From positions 1 through 34,722 of the forward strand of contig JAKAQA010000004.1 of the NCBI GenBank assembly GCA_021811805.1: a DNA stretch of 34,722 nucleotides. The letters are read 5' to 3'. Numbering within the stretch: position 1 is the first letter of the stretch; every line of letters begins with the position of its first letter. The translations under genes and the position numbers were made by a program. The notes beneath the pieces were generated by a model, which saw only the letters and a program-made list of their open reading frames with translations, ran no database searches and had not been told where the DNA came from. This document shows positions 1-8,230 of the stretch, piece after piece. The stretch comes from a bacterium (GTDB lineage Bacteria; SZUA-79; Acidulodesulfobacterales; Acidulodesulfobacteraceae).

Positions 1-236
1 ATAAGACGGTATTAAAGGAAACACGCAGGGGCTTATGAAAGAAAACAATCCCGCGAGAAATGCTACTAAAAATGATACGTTGGGAGCAAAAAATGAATCC
101 ATAAATAATTACCTCAATTACATTCTACAACATAGCGCCGCCGCTTGCAAATATATTTTTGTTTTAAGCGGCTCATTTAACTTTATAATTATGCGGTATA
201 ATTATAATATTAAACCTTAAAAATAAAAGAAATGTT
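1..236. other. Upstream stretch without a supported gene
   Basis: A 61-codon open frame (35-220) is present. Its composition is unremarkable, it has no convincing ribosome binding site and it matches nothing I recognise, so I do not call it. A stem of GCCGCTT (140-146) and AAGCGGC (166-172) around a 19-nt AT-rich loop lies 65 bases before the next gene and could be a weak terminator or part of its leader. Confidence 0.4.
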
Positions 237-1589
237 ATGAAAGAATACGACGCCATAGTAATAGGAACCGGAGCCGGCGGCATGCCTGCCGCATACAGAT
301 GCGCAGGCGCAGGCATGAAAGTCGCCGTAATAGACTCCCACCCGTTTGGAGGAACATGCGCTCTCAGAGGATGCGATCCTAAAAAAGTTTTAATCGGCTT
401 CTCGGAATTAGTCGATTGCTACGACAGGCTCAATGGTAAAGGAATATCCGCGGATAACCTGAAAATAAATTGGAAAGCAATGATGAAATTTAAAAGGACA
501 TTTACCGGTCCGGTGCCGGAAAACCGCGATAAAGGTTTTAAAGAAGCGGGAATAGATACTTATCGCGGCAGAGCCCGCTTTACTTCTAAAGACGCGGTAG
601 AGATAGGCGGCACAGGTCTTAAAGCCAAGTATTTTATGCTCGGGGCCGGCGCTAAACCAATGAAACTAGGAATCCCCGGCGAGGAACATGTCAAGATAAG
701 CGACGACTTTCTTGAAATGGACGAATTAGCTGAAAAAGTCGTATTTTTAGGCGGCGGCTATATATCTTTCGAATTTGCCGGTATTGCAAAAAAAGCCGGT
801 TCCGATGTAACTATTATTCAAAGAAGCCCTAAAGCCCTTAAGCGTTTTGACAAAGATGTCGTAAAATGGGTTACGGCTTCGATGAATGACGCCGGAATAA
901 AAATACTGCTAAATACTAATCCGTTATCCGTGGAAAAAAAGGGCGGGAATTACGTCGTGCATACATCCGGAGAAGCCGGAGACCTTCAGATTGAAGCCGG
1001 CCTCGTGGTGCACGGCGCAGGAAGAGAACCCGACATCGAAGATATGGGGCTTGATATCGCAGGAGTAAATTACGACAAAAAGGGCATTGCCGTTAACGAA
1101 TATCTTCAAAGCGTTTCAAACCCTTTTGTATATGCGGCGGGAGACTGCGCCGCGACTAAGGGTTATCCCCTTACTCCGGTCGCTTATTTAGAAGGCGGCA
1201 TAGCGGCGTATAATATAATAAACGGCAATAAAAAAAAGCCGGATTACGCCGGGATGCCTAATGTCGTCTTTACGCTTCCTCCCATGGCTTTTGTGGGTTT
1301 AACGGAAGAGCAGGCTTTATCGGCGGGTTATAAATTCAGGGTAAATATGGAAGAAACTTCCGAATGGTATTCTTCGAAACGCATAGGAGAAAAACACTCC
1401 GGGTTTAAGATTTTAATAGAGGAAGGTACCGGGCGCATAATAGGCGCGCATCTTTTTGGGGCGGGCTCCGAAGAAGTTATTAATATTTTTGCGCTTGCCG
1501 TAAGGAATAATCTTACGGCTTCGGCTTTAAAAGACGCTATTTATACATATCCCACAAAGACGTCCGATATAAGCGATATGCTTTATTAA
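237..1589 (+). CDS. FAD/NAD(P)-dependent disulfide reductase family protein
   Basis: A 450-residue flavoprotein of the glutathione reductase / dihydrolipoamide dehydrogenase / mercuric reductase superfamily, near the usual family length. Seen: an N-terminal dinucleotide fold (GTGAGG at 10-15), the redox-active pair as GGTCALRGCDPKK with C41 and C46 (CX4C), a second nucleotide fold with GGGYISFEFAG, the C-terminal FAD motif AAGDCA, and a dimerisation-domain ending YTYPTKTSD. In glutathione reductase that ending carries the catalytic His-Glu pair (HPTxxE); here the His position is Tyr438 and the acidic position is shifted to Asp444, so proton relay to a dithiol must differ. The substrate cannot be named from sequence. 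ATG 237 is the only sensible start, since an ATG at 232 stops after one codon, and the ribosome site is weak (AAAGAAA). The gene stands alone. Confidence 0.85.
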   Translation: MKEYDAIVIGTGAGGMPAAYRCAGAGMKVAVIDSHPFGGTCALRGCDPKKVLIGFSELVDCYDRLNGKGISADNLKINWKAMMKFKRTFTGPVPENRDKGFKEAGIDTYRGRARFTSKDAVEIGGTGLKAKYFMLGAGAKPMKLGIPGEEHVKISDDFLEMDELAEKVVFLGGGYISFEFAGIAKKAGSDVTIIQRSPKALKRFDKDVVKWVTASMNDAGIKILLNTNPLSVEKKGGNYVVHTSGEAGDLQIEAGLVVHGAGREPDIEDMGLDIAGVNYDKKGIAVNEYLQSVSNPFVYAAGDCAATKGYPLTPVAYLEGGIAAYNIINGNKKKPDYAGMPNVVFTLPPMAFVGLTEEQALSAGYKFRVNMEETSEWYSSKRIGEKHSGFKILIEEGTGRIIGAHLFGAGSEEVINIFALAVRNNLTASALKDAIYTYPTKTSDISDMLY

Positions 1590-2032
1590 TCCGGCTGGAG
1601 TTTTTACTATATCGGGGTTATGCATCCCGAAGATTTTCAAAATACTTTAAAAATCAAAAATAGCCTTAAAATCTTAAATCCGTTTAAAAATTGACGCATA
1701 AAAAAACCCGCTGCTAAAACAGCGGGTTATATATTAATTCTTTACATGTTGCCAGAAGGTATTTTTTAAAAAGTATAAACATGCCTGATTAATAAAATTA
1801 ATAAATAAATTAAATAAAATTGAATATTTATAATTAAAAATACAACAATATTAAATAATTTTGTAAAGTTTATTACGGTTTTAGTTTAATATTTTTGCAA
1901 TTATATTAATTAAAAGTTTAAGTTAATCAATAAATAGGCATTGCATTTTAACTGGATGGTTATCATATAATACCAACATTGATAATTGATGAAATAAAGC
2001 AATATAAAAGTTTATTATATATTTATTACCCC
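1590..2032. other. AT-rich intergenic stretch between convergent units
   Basis: This stretch lies between the 3' end of the flavoprotein gene and the 3' end of the minus-strand operon. Apart from the terminator at 1701-1732, which serves mainly the minus strand, it is strongly AT-rich with no coding frame, tRNA or clear repeat that I can see. Confidence 0.5.
1701..1732 (-). terminator. Rho-independent terminator of the minus-strand operon
   Basis: A perfect 9-bp stem, AACCCGCTG (1705-1713) and CAGCGGGTT (1720-1728), has a 6-nt loop. On the minus strand the stem is followed by a run of seven T, a textbook terminator for transcripts coming from 6775 down to 2033. On the plus strand only a weak ATATATTA follows, so it serves the oxidoreductase gene less well. 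Confidence 0.8.
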
Positions 2033-3238
2033 CTATTTCTTAAATATATTGGGAATTCTCGGCATTCCTTGTCGCTGAATATAAAGAGAATATTTTTGTT
2101 GAATTTTCGTGATATAAGGTGGTAATAATCTGCCAATTCTTTTGTCACTAATAGCTTGCCATTTTTCTATACGAATATTCTTAAATTGAAAAGAAAATGT
2201 TTTTCCTTCAAACATTGAAAAGATAATGGATTCATTATCACCCTCCTTGAAATATCCATATTTCTTAATATAAATATCCTTTTCTTGTTTTTTTGAAAGC
2301 TTAGCCCCTTTTATCAAATATAATTCGACCTTTTGAAGTATATCGCATGTCGTACCGTTTCTTGGAATACAATCGCAATCAGGTCGTATATTTAAAAAGA
2401 TATCCCCTTTAATTTTAAATATATCTCCTGCTACAATTGTGTTTTCGTGTATTTTATCTTTATCAAGGAAACGTTCTCCAGTAAAAACTCTACGTGTTTC
2501 TTCTATGCTATTATTTTTATTTTTAGCCCTTCTTTTTATCATAGCAGAATCGAATTTAAAAGGGGTCATGCGGGTATGTAAATTACGCGAGATCATTTCT
2601 CCAAGTCCTGATGATACATTAATATCAATACCATCATCCGAAAACGATTTCCAAATGATTTTAGGCCAATTAGGATCTATTTCATAAAAGTTATGAAATA
2701 GATCTGTTTTAGCTTTCTCATATTCGCTTTCCCATACTTTAAGAACATAAACCGGCGGAGTGTGTTTTATCCAATCCTGTATAGCTTTAAAAAGACTGTT
2801 TTTTCCGGTAAGTTCAGATTTTTTTTTAATAAAAATATAATTTGGCTTATTTTCTTTATATAGCCCCTCTTCTTGAAGTTTTGAACTTACCTCATCTATA
2901 ACTTCATTTGTAAAAATAAAAACCGGGACAAAGCAAATATTTTTAAGATTTTTAAGGAAATTGGTATTAGCAGTGATATTAGTGTCGGCATATTTAGGAT
3001 TAATAACTCCTGCCATCGTATCTGCATCGCTCAAATCATTAAGATTCCAATCAAGCAAAATAAAAGAAATTCCTTTCCAATTTTTTATAACATCATCTTC
3101 AGGAATTTCACCATATTTTAAACAAGGCATTTTATGTTTTTCTATTTGACTAATAATTTGGTTTATATTAGCCTCATTTTTTTTAATCTCATCGTCAATT
3201 ACAACCGCAATGCCGGAAAACAAGTCATTTGTACTCAC
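2033..3238 (-). CDS. Response-receiver-domain protein, third gene of the methyltransferase/kinase operon
   Basis: 401 residues. The first ~145 look like a phosphoacceptor receiver domain: acidic cluster DDE at 15-17, a strand ending in LLDWNL with the likely phosphoacceptor D63, FIFTNE with T110, and IFIKKK with a conserved-type Lys near 138. All residues needed for phosphotransfer are therefore present. The C-terminal ~250 residues match no fold I can name; they contain an NIRPDCDCIP segment and a basic RIGRLLPPY tail, and could be the output domain. The start is GTG 3238, one base after the stop of the kinase gene, with a strong GGAGG at 3244-3248. This implies coupled translation with the kinase that probably phosphorylates it. 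No DNA-binding HTH is visible. Confidence 0.75.
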   Translation of the reverse strand: MSTNDLFSGIAVVIDDEIKKNEANINQIISQIEKHKMPCLKYGEIPEDDVIKNWKGISFILLDWNLNDLSDADTMAGVINPKYADTNITANTNFLKNLKNICFVPVFIFTNEVIDEVSSKLQEEGLYKENKPNYIFIKKKSELTGKNSLFKAIQDWIKHTPPVYVLKVWESEYEKAKTDLFHNFYEIDPNWPKIIWKSFSDDGIDINVSSGLGEMISRNLHTRMTPFKFDSAMIKRRAKNKNNSIEETRRVFTGERFLDKDKIHENTIVAGDIFKIKGDIFLNIRPDCDCIPRNGTTCDILQKVELYLIKGAKLSKKQEKDIYIKKYGYFKEGDNESIIFSMFEGKTFSFQFKNIRIEKWQAISDKRIGRLLPPYITKIQQKYSLYIQRQGMPRIPNIFKK

Positions 3239-3239
3239 T

Positions 3240-5501
3240 TTAGTCCTCCTTTTTAATGAAATTTATCACAAAATTTGCTCCGTTTAAAATTAAATCCCCG
3301 TTTAAGTCTGCAATTTCAATAGAATAATCATTTCTTTCAAGAAGCTGCCGTGCGATGTATAACCCTAAACCCCGACCGTCTTCCCCTTTTCCCGAATAGA
3401 ATGGTTCGAAAATATACGGAGCGTCATCCTTGTTTACACCGGGACCATTATCGGAAAAAATAAGTTTTCCGTAATTGCCGTCCATGGTTATCTCTATTTT
3501 TTTTTGTTTCTGCGCTGTTTGTTGTAGCCAATATATAGAGTTATCAAATAGATTAAGAAAAAGCTGGAGCAATACGGCATCCGTAGTTTTGGCGGTAAGG
3601 GGCGAACCTATTTCGTTGATGTCCAAATCAATACCTTCCTTTTTCAGTGAACGCTTATATATCCTTTCGACCTTCGCTATAACTTCTTTAACCCTTATTT
3701 CCCGCCTTCTTTGTTTTGATGATTTAAACAATAACTGGATATCTTTCAACTGCGTTTCCACAAAAGAAAGCATCCCTCTAAGGGACTGCATTTCTTTTTG
3801 CAGTTCTTCTCTATCTAAATCTGCACCGCTTAACATGTCTGAAATTAACGCATCTATAGCGGACATAGCTTTGCCCATCATAGCCATTATGTCATGAGAT
3901 GCAGTCTCTACGGAAAGTCCTACGCCAGCTAGCTCCTCCGTCGTCTCTGCCCGTTGAACGAGATACCTGCGTTCGATGCTGTATTCTTTCTCAATTTTAG
4001 CGGCCAGATTAAGCGCTTCATGCTTTTCTTGAACGATTTTTTTTAATTGCTCAATGTCTTCGCGAATCTGTTCAGTTCTGAAAACATCTTGGGCATTTTT
4101 ATCTTTAAGTTGCTCCTTATATTGGGCATAAGGCTTCTGTCTGATATAAGAAAGAATTATCCGCAGAAGGGCGATAAAGTCTCCTGTTGCATTGCCTTCG
4201 TCTATAAGTCCTTCGCGATTAGTTTTATCTTTAAGATTAGGATTTTCTTTTTGGGATATTTTAATAAATCCGACAACCTGGTCGTTGCTCAAAAAATCTC
4301 CAGCACTTATAGTTCCACGTTGCATATCAATTTTCAGCCAATCATCATCCTTTTCTCCGTAAGGATATACCCTAATACCGTCACGGTAAAGATATATACG
4401 ATGATCTTTTATTATTTTTTTATCTTCCTTATCTAATTGGAATTTAGGTGGCGCCTGCGGCGTAAGATCGAAAACAAAAAAGTCGAATTTAAAAGAGCCG
4501 CAATCGGTTTTAATTTCATTGAGCATCCCCTTTATGTCTCCGAAACGTTCCTTAAACCATTCTCTAAAAATTTTTAATCCTTTTATTTCGGTACTGCTGA
4601 GTTTTAATATTTTTTCAACCCCGTTTAATAAGAATCTGAATTCCGCATTTTGTTCGTCATAGATGCCGCTTTTTATCTCTATAACCGATTTTTCTTCCAG
4701 AATAAATCTCAACTTATTTAAATAATCTTCGCGAAAATTTTGATATTCTTTGTCTTTATATATATAAACCTTGAATGAATCTTTATTGCTTTCTTCTGTT
4801 TTATCCTCTAAATCTGTATCAAAAAAAATTGTTTCCAACTTTTCAAGATCGTAGTATAGATTTTTTACCTTTTGCTCTGACCAACTACTTTTTAAATCGT
4901 ATATTTCAATTCGAGTTCCGTGCGATTCTCGCGACCTTTTTTGTATCTTTCCTAATGGAAAATAAGTTACTTTAATATTTTGCGGGGAGCGCTCCTCAAA
5001 ATCCACAGAAATGTCATCGATAAATAAAGTCTTATGCTCTCCATTTTCTGTAAGAAAATCATCGTCAAACTTAGAAAAATTAAAATCGACTACCCGTTCA
5101 ACATTTTCTCCTTTAGCCCTTGTGATAATTTTAATACGCCTGCCTAATTTCATTAAGGCAAAACGGCCAATTCCTTTTTCCCCCTGAATTACCCTACCTT
5201 TTTCGGTAGTATCTTTTACGGCTTTTCTCTGTAATTTTTCAGGGGTAGCGGGATTTAAGAAATGATTCTTTATTATATCAATCCCCATTCCAAAACCGTT
5301 ATCTTCTATAACAATATTTGAACAGGATAGAATTGAATAATTATCTATGAAATTATTAAAGGAGAGTTTTACCCATGTTGCATCAGCATCATATGAATTC
5401 TTAATTATTTCTATTAATGCAATGCGACTATCTTTTATCAACTGTTCGCCAAGCATCGTCAAAAGACGAGCATACGGCCTCATTTTTACTGTTTCACCCA
5501 T
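3240..5501 (-). CDS. Histidine kinase with two GHKL ATPase modules (N-terminal MORC/Hsp90-like, C-terminal HATPase)
   Basis: 753 residues, no membrane segment, so cytoplasmic. N-terminal GHKL fold: N-box EIIKNSYDAD (31-40), DNGFG (67-71) and lid motif GEKGIGRFA (107-115), the Hsp90/MutL/MORC style. A middle region (120-460) of unknown fold is followed by a coiled coil (about 460-520). Then comes a DHp-like helix with candidate phosphoacceptor H536 in ETASHD, and a second GHKL domain with FDNS (652-655), DNGPGV (684-689) and GKGEDGRGLGLYI (704-716), typical of sensor kinases. Both ATP sites look intact. It overlaps the methyltransferase stop by one base (TAATG), with GGAAGG upstream. MORC-type ATPases are known in restriction-modification operons; their fusion to a full kinase core, with a receiver gene next door, suggests DNA-state sensing coupled to phosphotransfer. 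The role is inferred. Confidence 0.8.
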   Translation of the reverse strand: MGETVKMRPYARLLTMLGEQLIKDSRIALIEIIKNSYDADATWVKLSFNNFIDNYSILSCSNIVIEDNGFGMGIDIIKNHFLNPATPEKLQRKAVKDTTEKGRVIQGEKGIGRFALMKLGRRIKIITRAKGENVERVVDFNFSKFDDDFLTENGEHKTLFIDDISVDFEERSPQNIKVTYFPLGKIQKRSRESHGTRIEIYDLKSSWSEQKVKNLYYDLEKLETIFFDTDLEDKTEESNKDSFKVYIYKDKEYQNFREDYLNKLRFILEEKSVIEIKSGIYDEQNAEFRFLLNGVEKILKLSSTEIKGLKIFREWFKERFGDIKGMLNEIKTDCGSFKFDFFVFDLTPQAPPKFQLDKEDKKIIKDHRIYLYRDGIRVYPYGEKDDDWLKIDMQRGTISAGDFLSNDQVVGFIKISQKENPNLKDKTNREGLIDEGNATGDFIALLRIILSYIRQKPYAQYKEQLKDKNAQDVFRTEQIREDIEQLKKIVQEKHEALNLAAKIEKEYSIERRYLVQRAETTEELAGVGLSVETASHDIMAMMGKAMSAIDALISDMLSGADLDREELQKEMQSLRGMLSFVETQLKDIQLLFKSSKQRRREIRVKEVIAKVERIYKRSLKKEGIDLDINEIGSPLTAKTTDAVLLQLFLNLFDNSIYWLQQTAQKQKKIEITMDGNYGKLIFSDNGPGVNKDDAPYIFEPFYSGKGEDGRGLGLYIARQLLERNDYSIEIADLNGDLILNGANFVINFIKKED

Positions 5502-6775
5502 TATTTCCTTCCTATTAAGATAAATTCCTCTGAATATATTTTCTTGTTGTTATGGTTTGAAGAAAATTTTCCGGATTTGTCGCGATATGGGGTTAAGGTT
5601 TTGCCGGTAATTTGTCTTTTTGTAACCATAATTTTTTTAAACCCGCTACTAAGTAAGGATTCGCATAAATGCTCAGCATTCTCAATCTTTACCCCCTTGT
5701 ATTCAGTATTTCCTATAACAAAAACCGCAGCCCCGCTGTCGGAAAGCATATAATAGCAGACATCCGCAACTTTCTGCATATCAAGGAAATATTTAGCAAC
5801 AGACCGGACTTTTGATTTAGCTCTATCATATAAACGCAAAACTACACCAGTGCCAGTGTTGTTTAATCGTTTCAGTTCTCTTTCGAAATTGTATTTATGG
5901 TAAAGGCTACCTATGGAACCAAAACGAAGGCTGTGGTAATCCTCGGCATAATCAAGCCATAAAGAAGATAGCTGATGCAAATCCGCATATTCGTACGATG
6001 TAACATAAGGAGGGCTGGTGATAATCATGTCAACTTTAGGTTTGCTTACCGATTTGTCTAAAAAGTTAGCTGTTTTTATTTCTATTTTTGGTTTCCCCGT
6101 TAAACCGCTTTCTTCGTTAGCGTCTATCATAAATTCGCATTGTTTTTTGAATATAGTTATAACATCAGTTGAATTCTTATTGGGATCTACCTGCGGTTTT
6201 ATTGATTTCGTTAGCCACCGCGAAGATGGTTTTAAAATATTTGAAAAAGCACAGAGAAAAAAAAGCTTATACCGGCTTCGGCTTGGTATAATGTTCTCAA
6301 TCGTGTATTTTAATCTAAAAATTTTTCCATACTGCTCTTTTTCATACCAATATTGTAATCTATCATTAGCCGTTTCATAATGACCGTTTTGATTTTTTAC
6401 GGTTGCATAGAAATTTAAAATTAAAAGCAAGTATTTTCTCAGCCGTTCAGTATCATACTTATCGCTTTTAACCTTGGCAATCATAGTTGCAACGGGATTT
6501 ATATCGCATCCCCAAAAATCGATATTGTTTCTTTTTGCTTCAAAAGCTACAGTGCCGCAACCGCAAAAGATATCAGCTATTTTGTTAACCACTATTTTAT
6601 TTTTCTTGGCATATGATAATGCTTTTGTAGTTAAAAATGCAGGAAATTTTGCGGGGTATGAATGAATCCGGTGCATTTTGAATTCTCTCTCTTCAACAAG
6701 ATTCCAAGATGGATCAGAAGGTATTTTGTTAAAATTAACTTTTCTAAAATCAGCACCTGATTCAATTTCAAACAT
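5501..6775 (-). CDS. Site-specific DNA methyltransferase (TSPPY class, m4C or m6A)
   Basis: 424 residues, first gene of a three-gene minus-strand operon. Visible motifs: MHRIHSYPAKFP (34-45), a common lead-in of this methyltransferase group; motif I DIFCGCG (68-74) for S-adenosylmethionine; an acidic residue in GCDINP after strand 2; and catalytic motif IV TSPPY near residue 254. The order I then IV and the TSPPY form favour an amino methyltransferase making N4-methylcytosine or N6-methyladenine; the base cannot be told from sequence. No restriction nuclease follows; the next two genes encode an ATPase/kinase and a receiver protein. The ATG 6775 start has a poor Shine-Dalgarno. Probably a defence or epigenetic modification component. 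Confidence 0.85.
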   Translation of the reverse strand: MFEIESGADFRKVNFNKIPSDPSWNLVEEREFKMHRIHSYPAKFPAFLTTKALSYAKKNKIVVNKIADIFCGCGTVAFEAKRNNIDFWGCDINPVATMIAKVKSDKYDTERLRKYLLLILNFYATVKNQNGHYETANDRLQYWYEKEQYGKIFRLKYTIENIIPSRSRYKLFFLCAFSNILKPSSRWLTKSIKPQVDPNKNSTDVITIFKKQCEFMIDANEESGLTGKPKIEIKTANFLDKSVSKPKVDMIITSPPYVTSYEYADLHQLSSLWLDYAEDYHSLRFGSIGSLYHKYNFERELKRLNNTGTGVVLRLYDRAKSKVRSVAKYFLDMQKVADVCYYMLSDSGAAVFVIGNTEYKGVKIENAEHLCESLLSSGFKKIMVTKRQITGKTLTPYRDKSGKFSSNHNNKKIYSEEFILIGRK

Positions 6776-7116
6776 AATATTATGCTTATAATAGGGCGTA
6801 TAGAAATCTTTTATTTACATCGGCATTAATTTTGATATAATTAAAAATTTTATCAATAAATTATATTTAGGTCAAGGAAAATGAAATATTTTAAAGCAAT
6901 TTCGGCATTGCAAAATAAATAATTATCTTTAATGAATCTAATTTGTTGGGGTTAAAACGCCACTAATTTTTTAAATAAGTAATTTCCAGCAGTCATACTA
7001 GTTTTCCTCAAGCAATAATCAAAACAAGATTGTATATGCTAATTATAGTATGTAGAACGAAAATTAGGAAGAGCATATACTTATAATTACCTTAAAGTTA
7101 TGAATTTAATAAGTAT
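6776..7116. other. Divergent intergenic region between two defence units
   Basis: This separates the minus-strand methyltransferase operon from the plus-strand controller gene. It contains the half-sites described at 7032-7121 and a small hairpin GCAAT-TTCGGC-ATTGC (6896-6911). A 13-codon frame with AAGGA before it (6881-6922) also lies here but is too short to call. Confidence 0.5.
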
Positions 7117-7121
7117 ATGAG
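7032..7121. promoter_or_regulatory. Candidate controller-protein operator (three half-sites)
   Basis: GTATATGCT (7032-7040) and AGCATATAC (7072-7080) form a perfect 9-bp inverted repeat. A third related copy, GTATATGAG (7113-7121), overlaps the ATG of the controller gene. The copies start at 7032, 7072 and 7113, an almost even spacing of 40-41 bp. A TATAAT at 7082-7087 lies between copies two and three. Controller proteins of type II systems autoregulate through repeated symmetric boxes upstream of their gene; the spacing here is wider than usual, so this is tentative. Confidence 0.45.
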
Positions 7122-7332
7122 CAAAACAATACTAGAAAAATTTGGTGAACAAGTTCGCAAGGAAAGACATCAAAAAGGTTTTTCTCAAGAAGAGCTTGCC
7201 GCTAGAGCTGGTGTTCATCGCACCTATATCGGCATGATTGAAAGAGCGGAAAAAAATATTACACTAGAAAATATTGAAAAAGTCATAAAGGCTCTCGGTT
7301 TAAAAATATCGGATTTTTTTAAAGACTTTTAA
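7117..7332 (+). CDS. XRE-family controller (C) protein of a type II restriction-modification system
   Basis: 71 residues, nearly all one helix-turn-helix domain of the lambda-repressor/XRE class: FGEQVRKERHQKGFSQEELAARAGVHRTYIGMIERAEKN occupies 9-47, with the recognition helix around 33-43. Length and position, directly before the restriction gene (1 base between stop 7332 and the next ATG 7334), are those of C proteins, which delay endonuclease expression until the host DNA is methylated. There is no recognisable Shine-Dalgarno, as is common for C genes read from leaderless or near-leaderless transcripts. Half-sites at 7032-7121 are the likely operators. Confidence 0.85.
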   Translation: MSKTILEKFGEQVRKERHQKGFSQEELAARAGVHRTYIGMIERAEKNITLENIEKVIKALGLKISDFFKDF

Positions 7333-7333
7333 T

Positions 7334-8230
7334 ATGAATTATAAAGAATTCATTCAGAAAACAAGTCAAGAAATAAAATCTAATATTGTAGATTTAAGTG
7401 TTGAGCGCAAAAGAGGAAATGCTCCAACGCAGGCGTTTTCAAATTTCTTAACCCATAGCGAGCAGGGAGATTGGGCTGAAGTTTTATTTTTCAACGCTTT
7501 AAAAGAATCTGATTTAGCATGCATTCCCGTGCGATATGGAAGATCGGACAAAATTATTGCCGGCGACCCAAACTTTAAAGAATTTTATAACTCTTATCAA
7601 AACGAGCTTGATTTAATCGGAAAGCGTCCTGATATTTTATTGTTTAAATCTGACGATTATCGGAATGAATGGGGCAGCGACATTAGCAAATTGCCGATAG
7701 AAACATTAAAATCCATTGTCCCAAAAGCAATTGCTGGATTTGAAGTTAGATCAAGCGCATATCTGACAAAAAAGTTTGTTCCTAAAAAAAATAGACCTTT
7801 TTTGAGTTTTACTCCAAAAGTTGAAGATTTATTGGTAGTTTTAAAATGGATTGAAACATACGGCGTTCCGCATTTTTATGTTCAAATCTTTTTTGACGCG
7901 ATTTATATAATATCGTTTAAAGATATTTTATTATTATTAAGAAATGCTCAAATTGATGAGCGGGGAATCAAAAATAAAAAAATATTAGGGAAAATAGACA
8001 GTAACCCAGCCTTTGTTATTGAAAAAAATCCTAAGAACCAATACAAAGAAACTATTCATATCTATACAGACAGAGGAAAAATTTTAAGCGACAAAATAGA
8101 ATATCCAAAATTAGTTGGAAGTAAAAAAGAATTGGCGGGCGGGCGACTGCTTCATTATGTAAGTTTTGAAGGCGGAAAGGCGGAAATTAAAAAAGATGAA
8201 TTGCTTAAGCTTATCGCAGATAATTTTTAA
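7334..8230 (+). CDS. Type II restriction endonuclease, PD-(D/E)XK type, possibly AccI family
   Basis: 298 residues. Placed between a controller gene and a methyltransferase, it is the expected endonuclease. Seen: a conserved-looking GDWAEV (45-50), KRPDILLF with candidate metal ligand D100, and GFEVRSS with E137 followed by R139 where the nuclease core usually has Lys; then FTPKVEDL and a Gln-containing strand FYVQIFFD. This pattern (PD, then E-x-R/K-S-S) fits PD-(D/E)XK nucleases and resembles, from memory, the AccI family (GTMKAC), whose partner methylase is also a ~540-residue gamma enzyme. HincII-like is an alternative. It follows the controller gene by one base and overlaps the convergent methyltransferase gene by 20 bases at the 3' ends. 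Function as a nuclease is likely; specificity is a guess. Confidence 0.65.
   Translation: MNYKEFIQKTSQEIKSNIVDLSVERKRGNAPTQAFSNFLTHSEQGDWAEVLFFNALKESDLACIPVRYGRSDKIIAGDPNFKEFYNSYQNELDLIGKRPDILLFKSDDYRNEWGSDISKLPIETLKSIVPKAIAGFEVRSSAYLTKKFVPKKNRPFLSFTPKVEDLLVVLKWIETYGVPHFYVQIFFDAIYIISFKDILLLLRNAQIDERGIKNKKILGKIDSNPAFVIEKNPKNQYKETIHIYTDRGKILSDKIEYPKLVGSKKELAGGRLLHYVSFEGGKAEIKKDELLKLIADNF

Noticed and set aside
35-220. 61-codon open frame at the window start
   Set aside because: No convincing ribosome site, no recognisable motif, and AT-driven composition; the frame also runs across a likely stem-loop.
6881-6922. 13-codon frame with AAGGA in front, between the divergent defence units
   Set aside because: Too short to support, and the spacing match is easily met by chance in AT-rich DNA.
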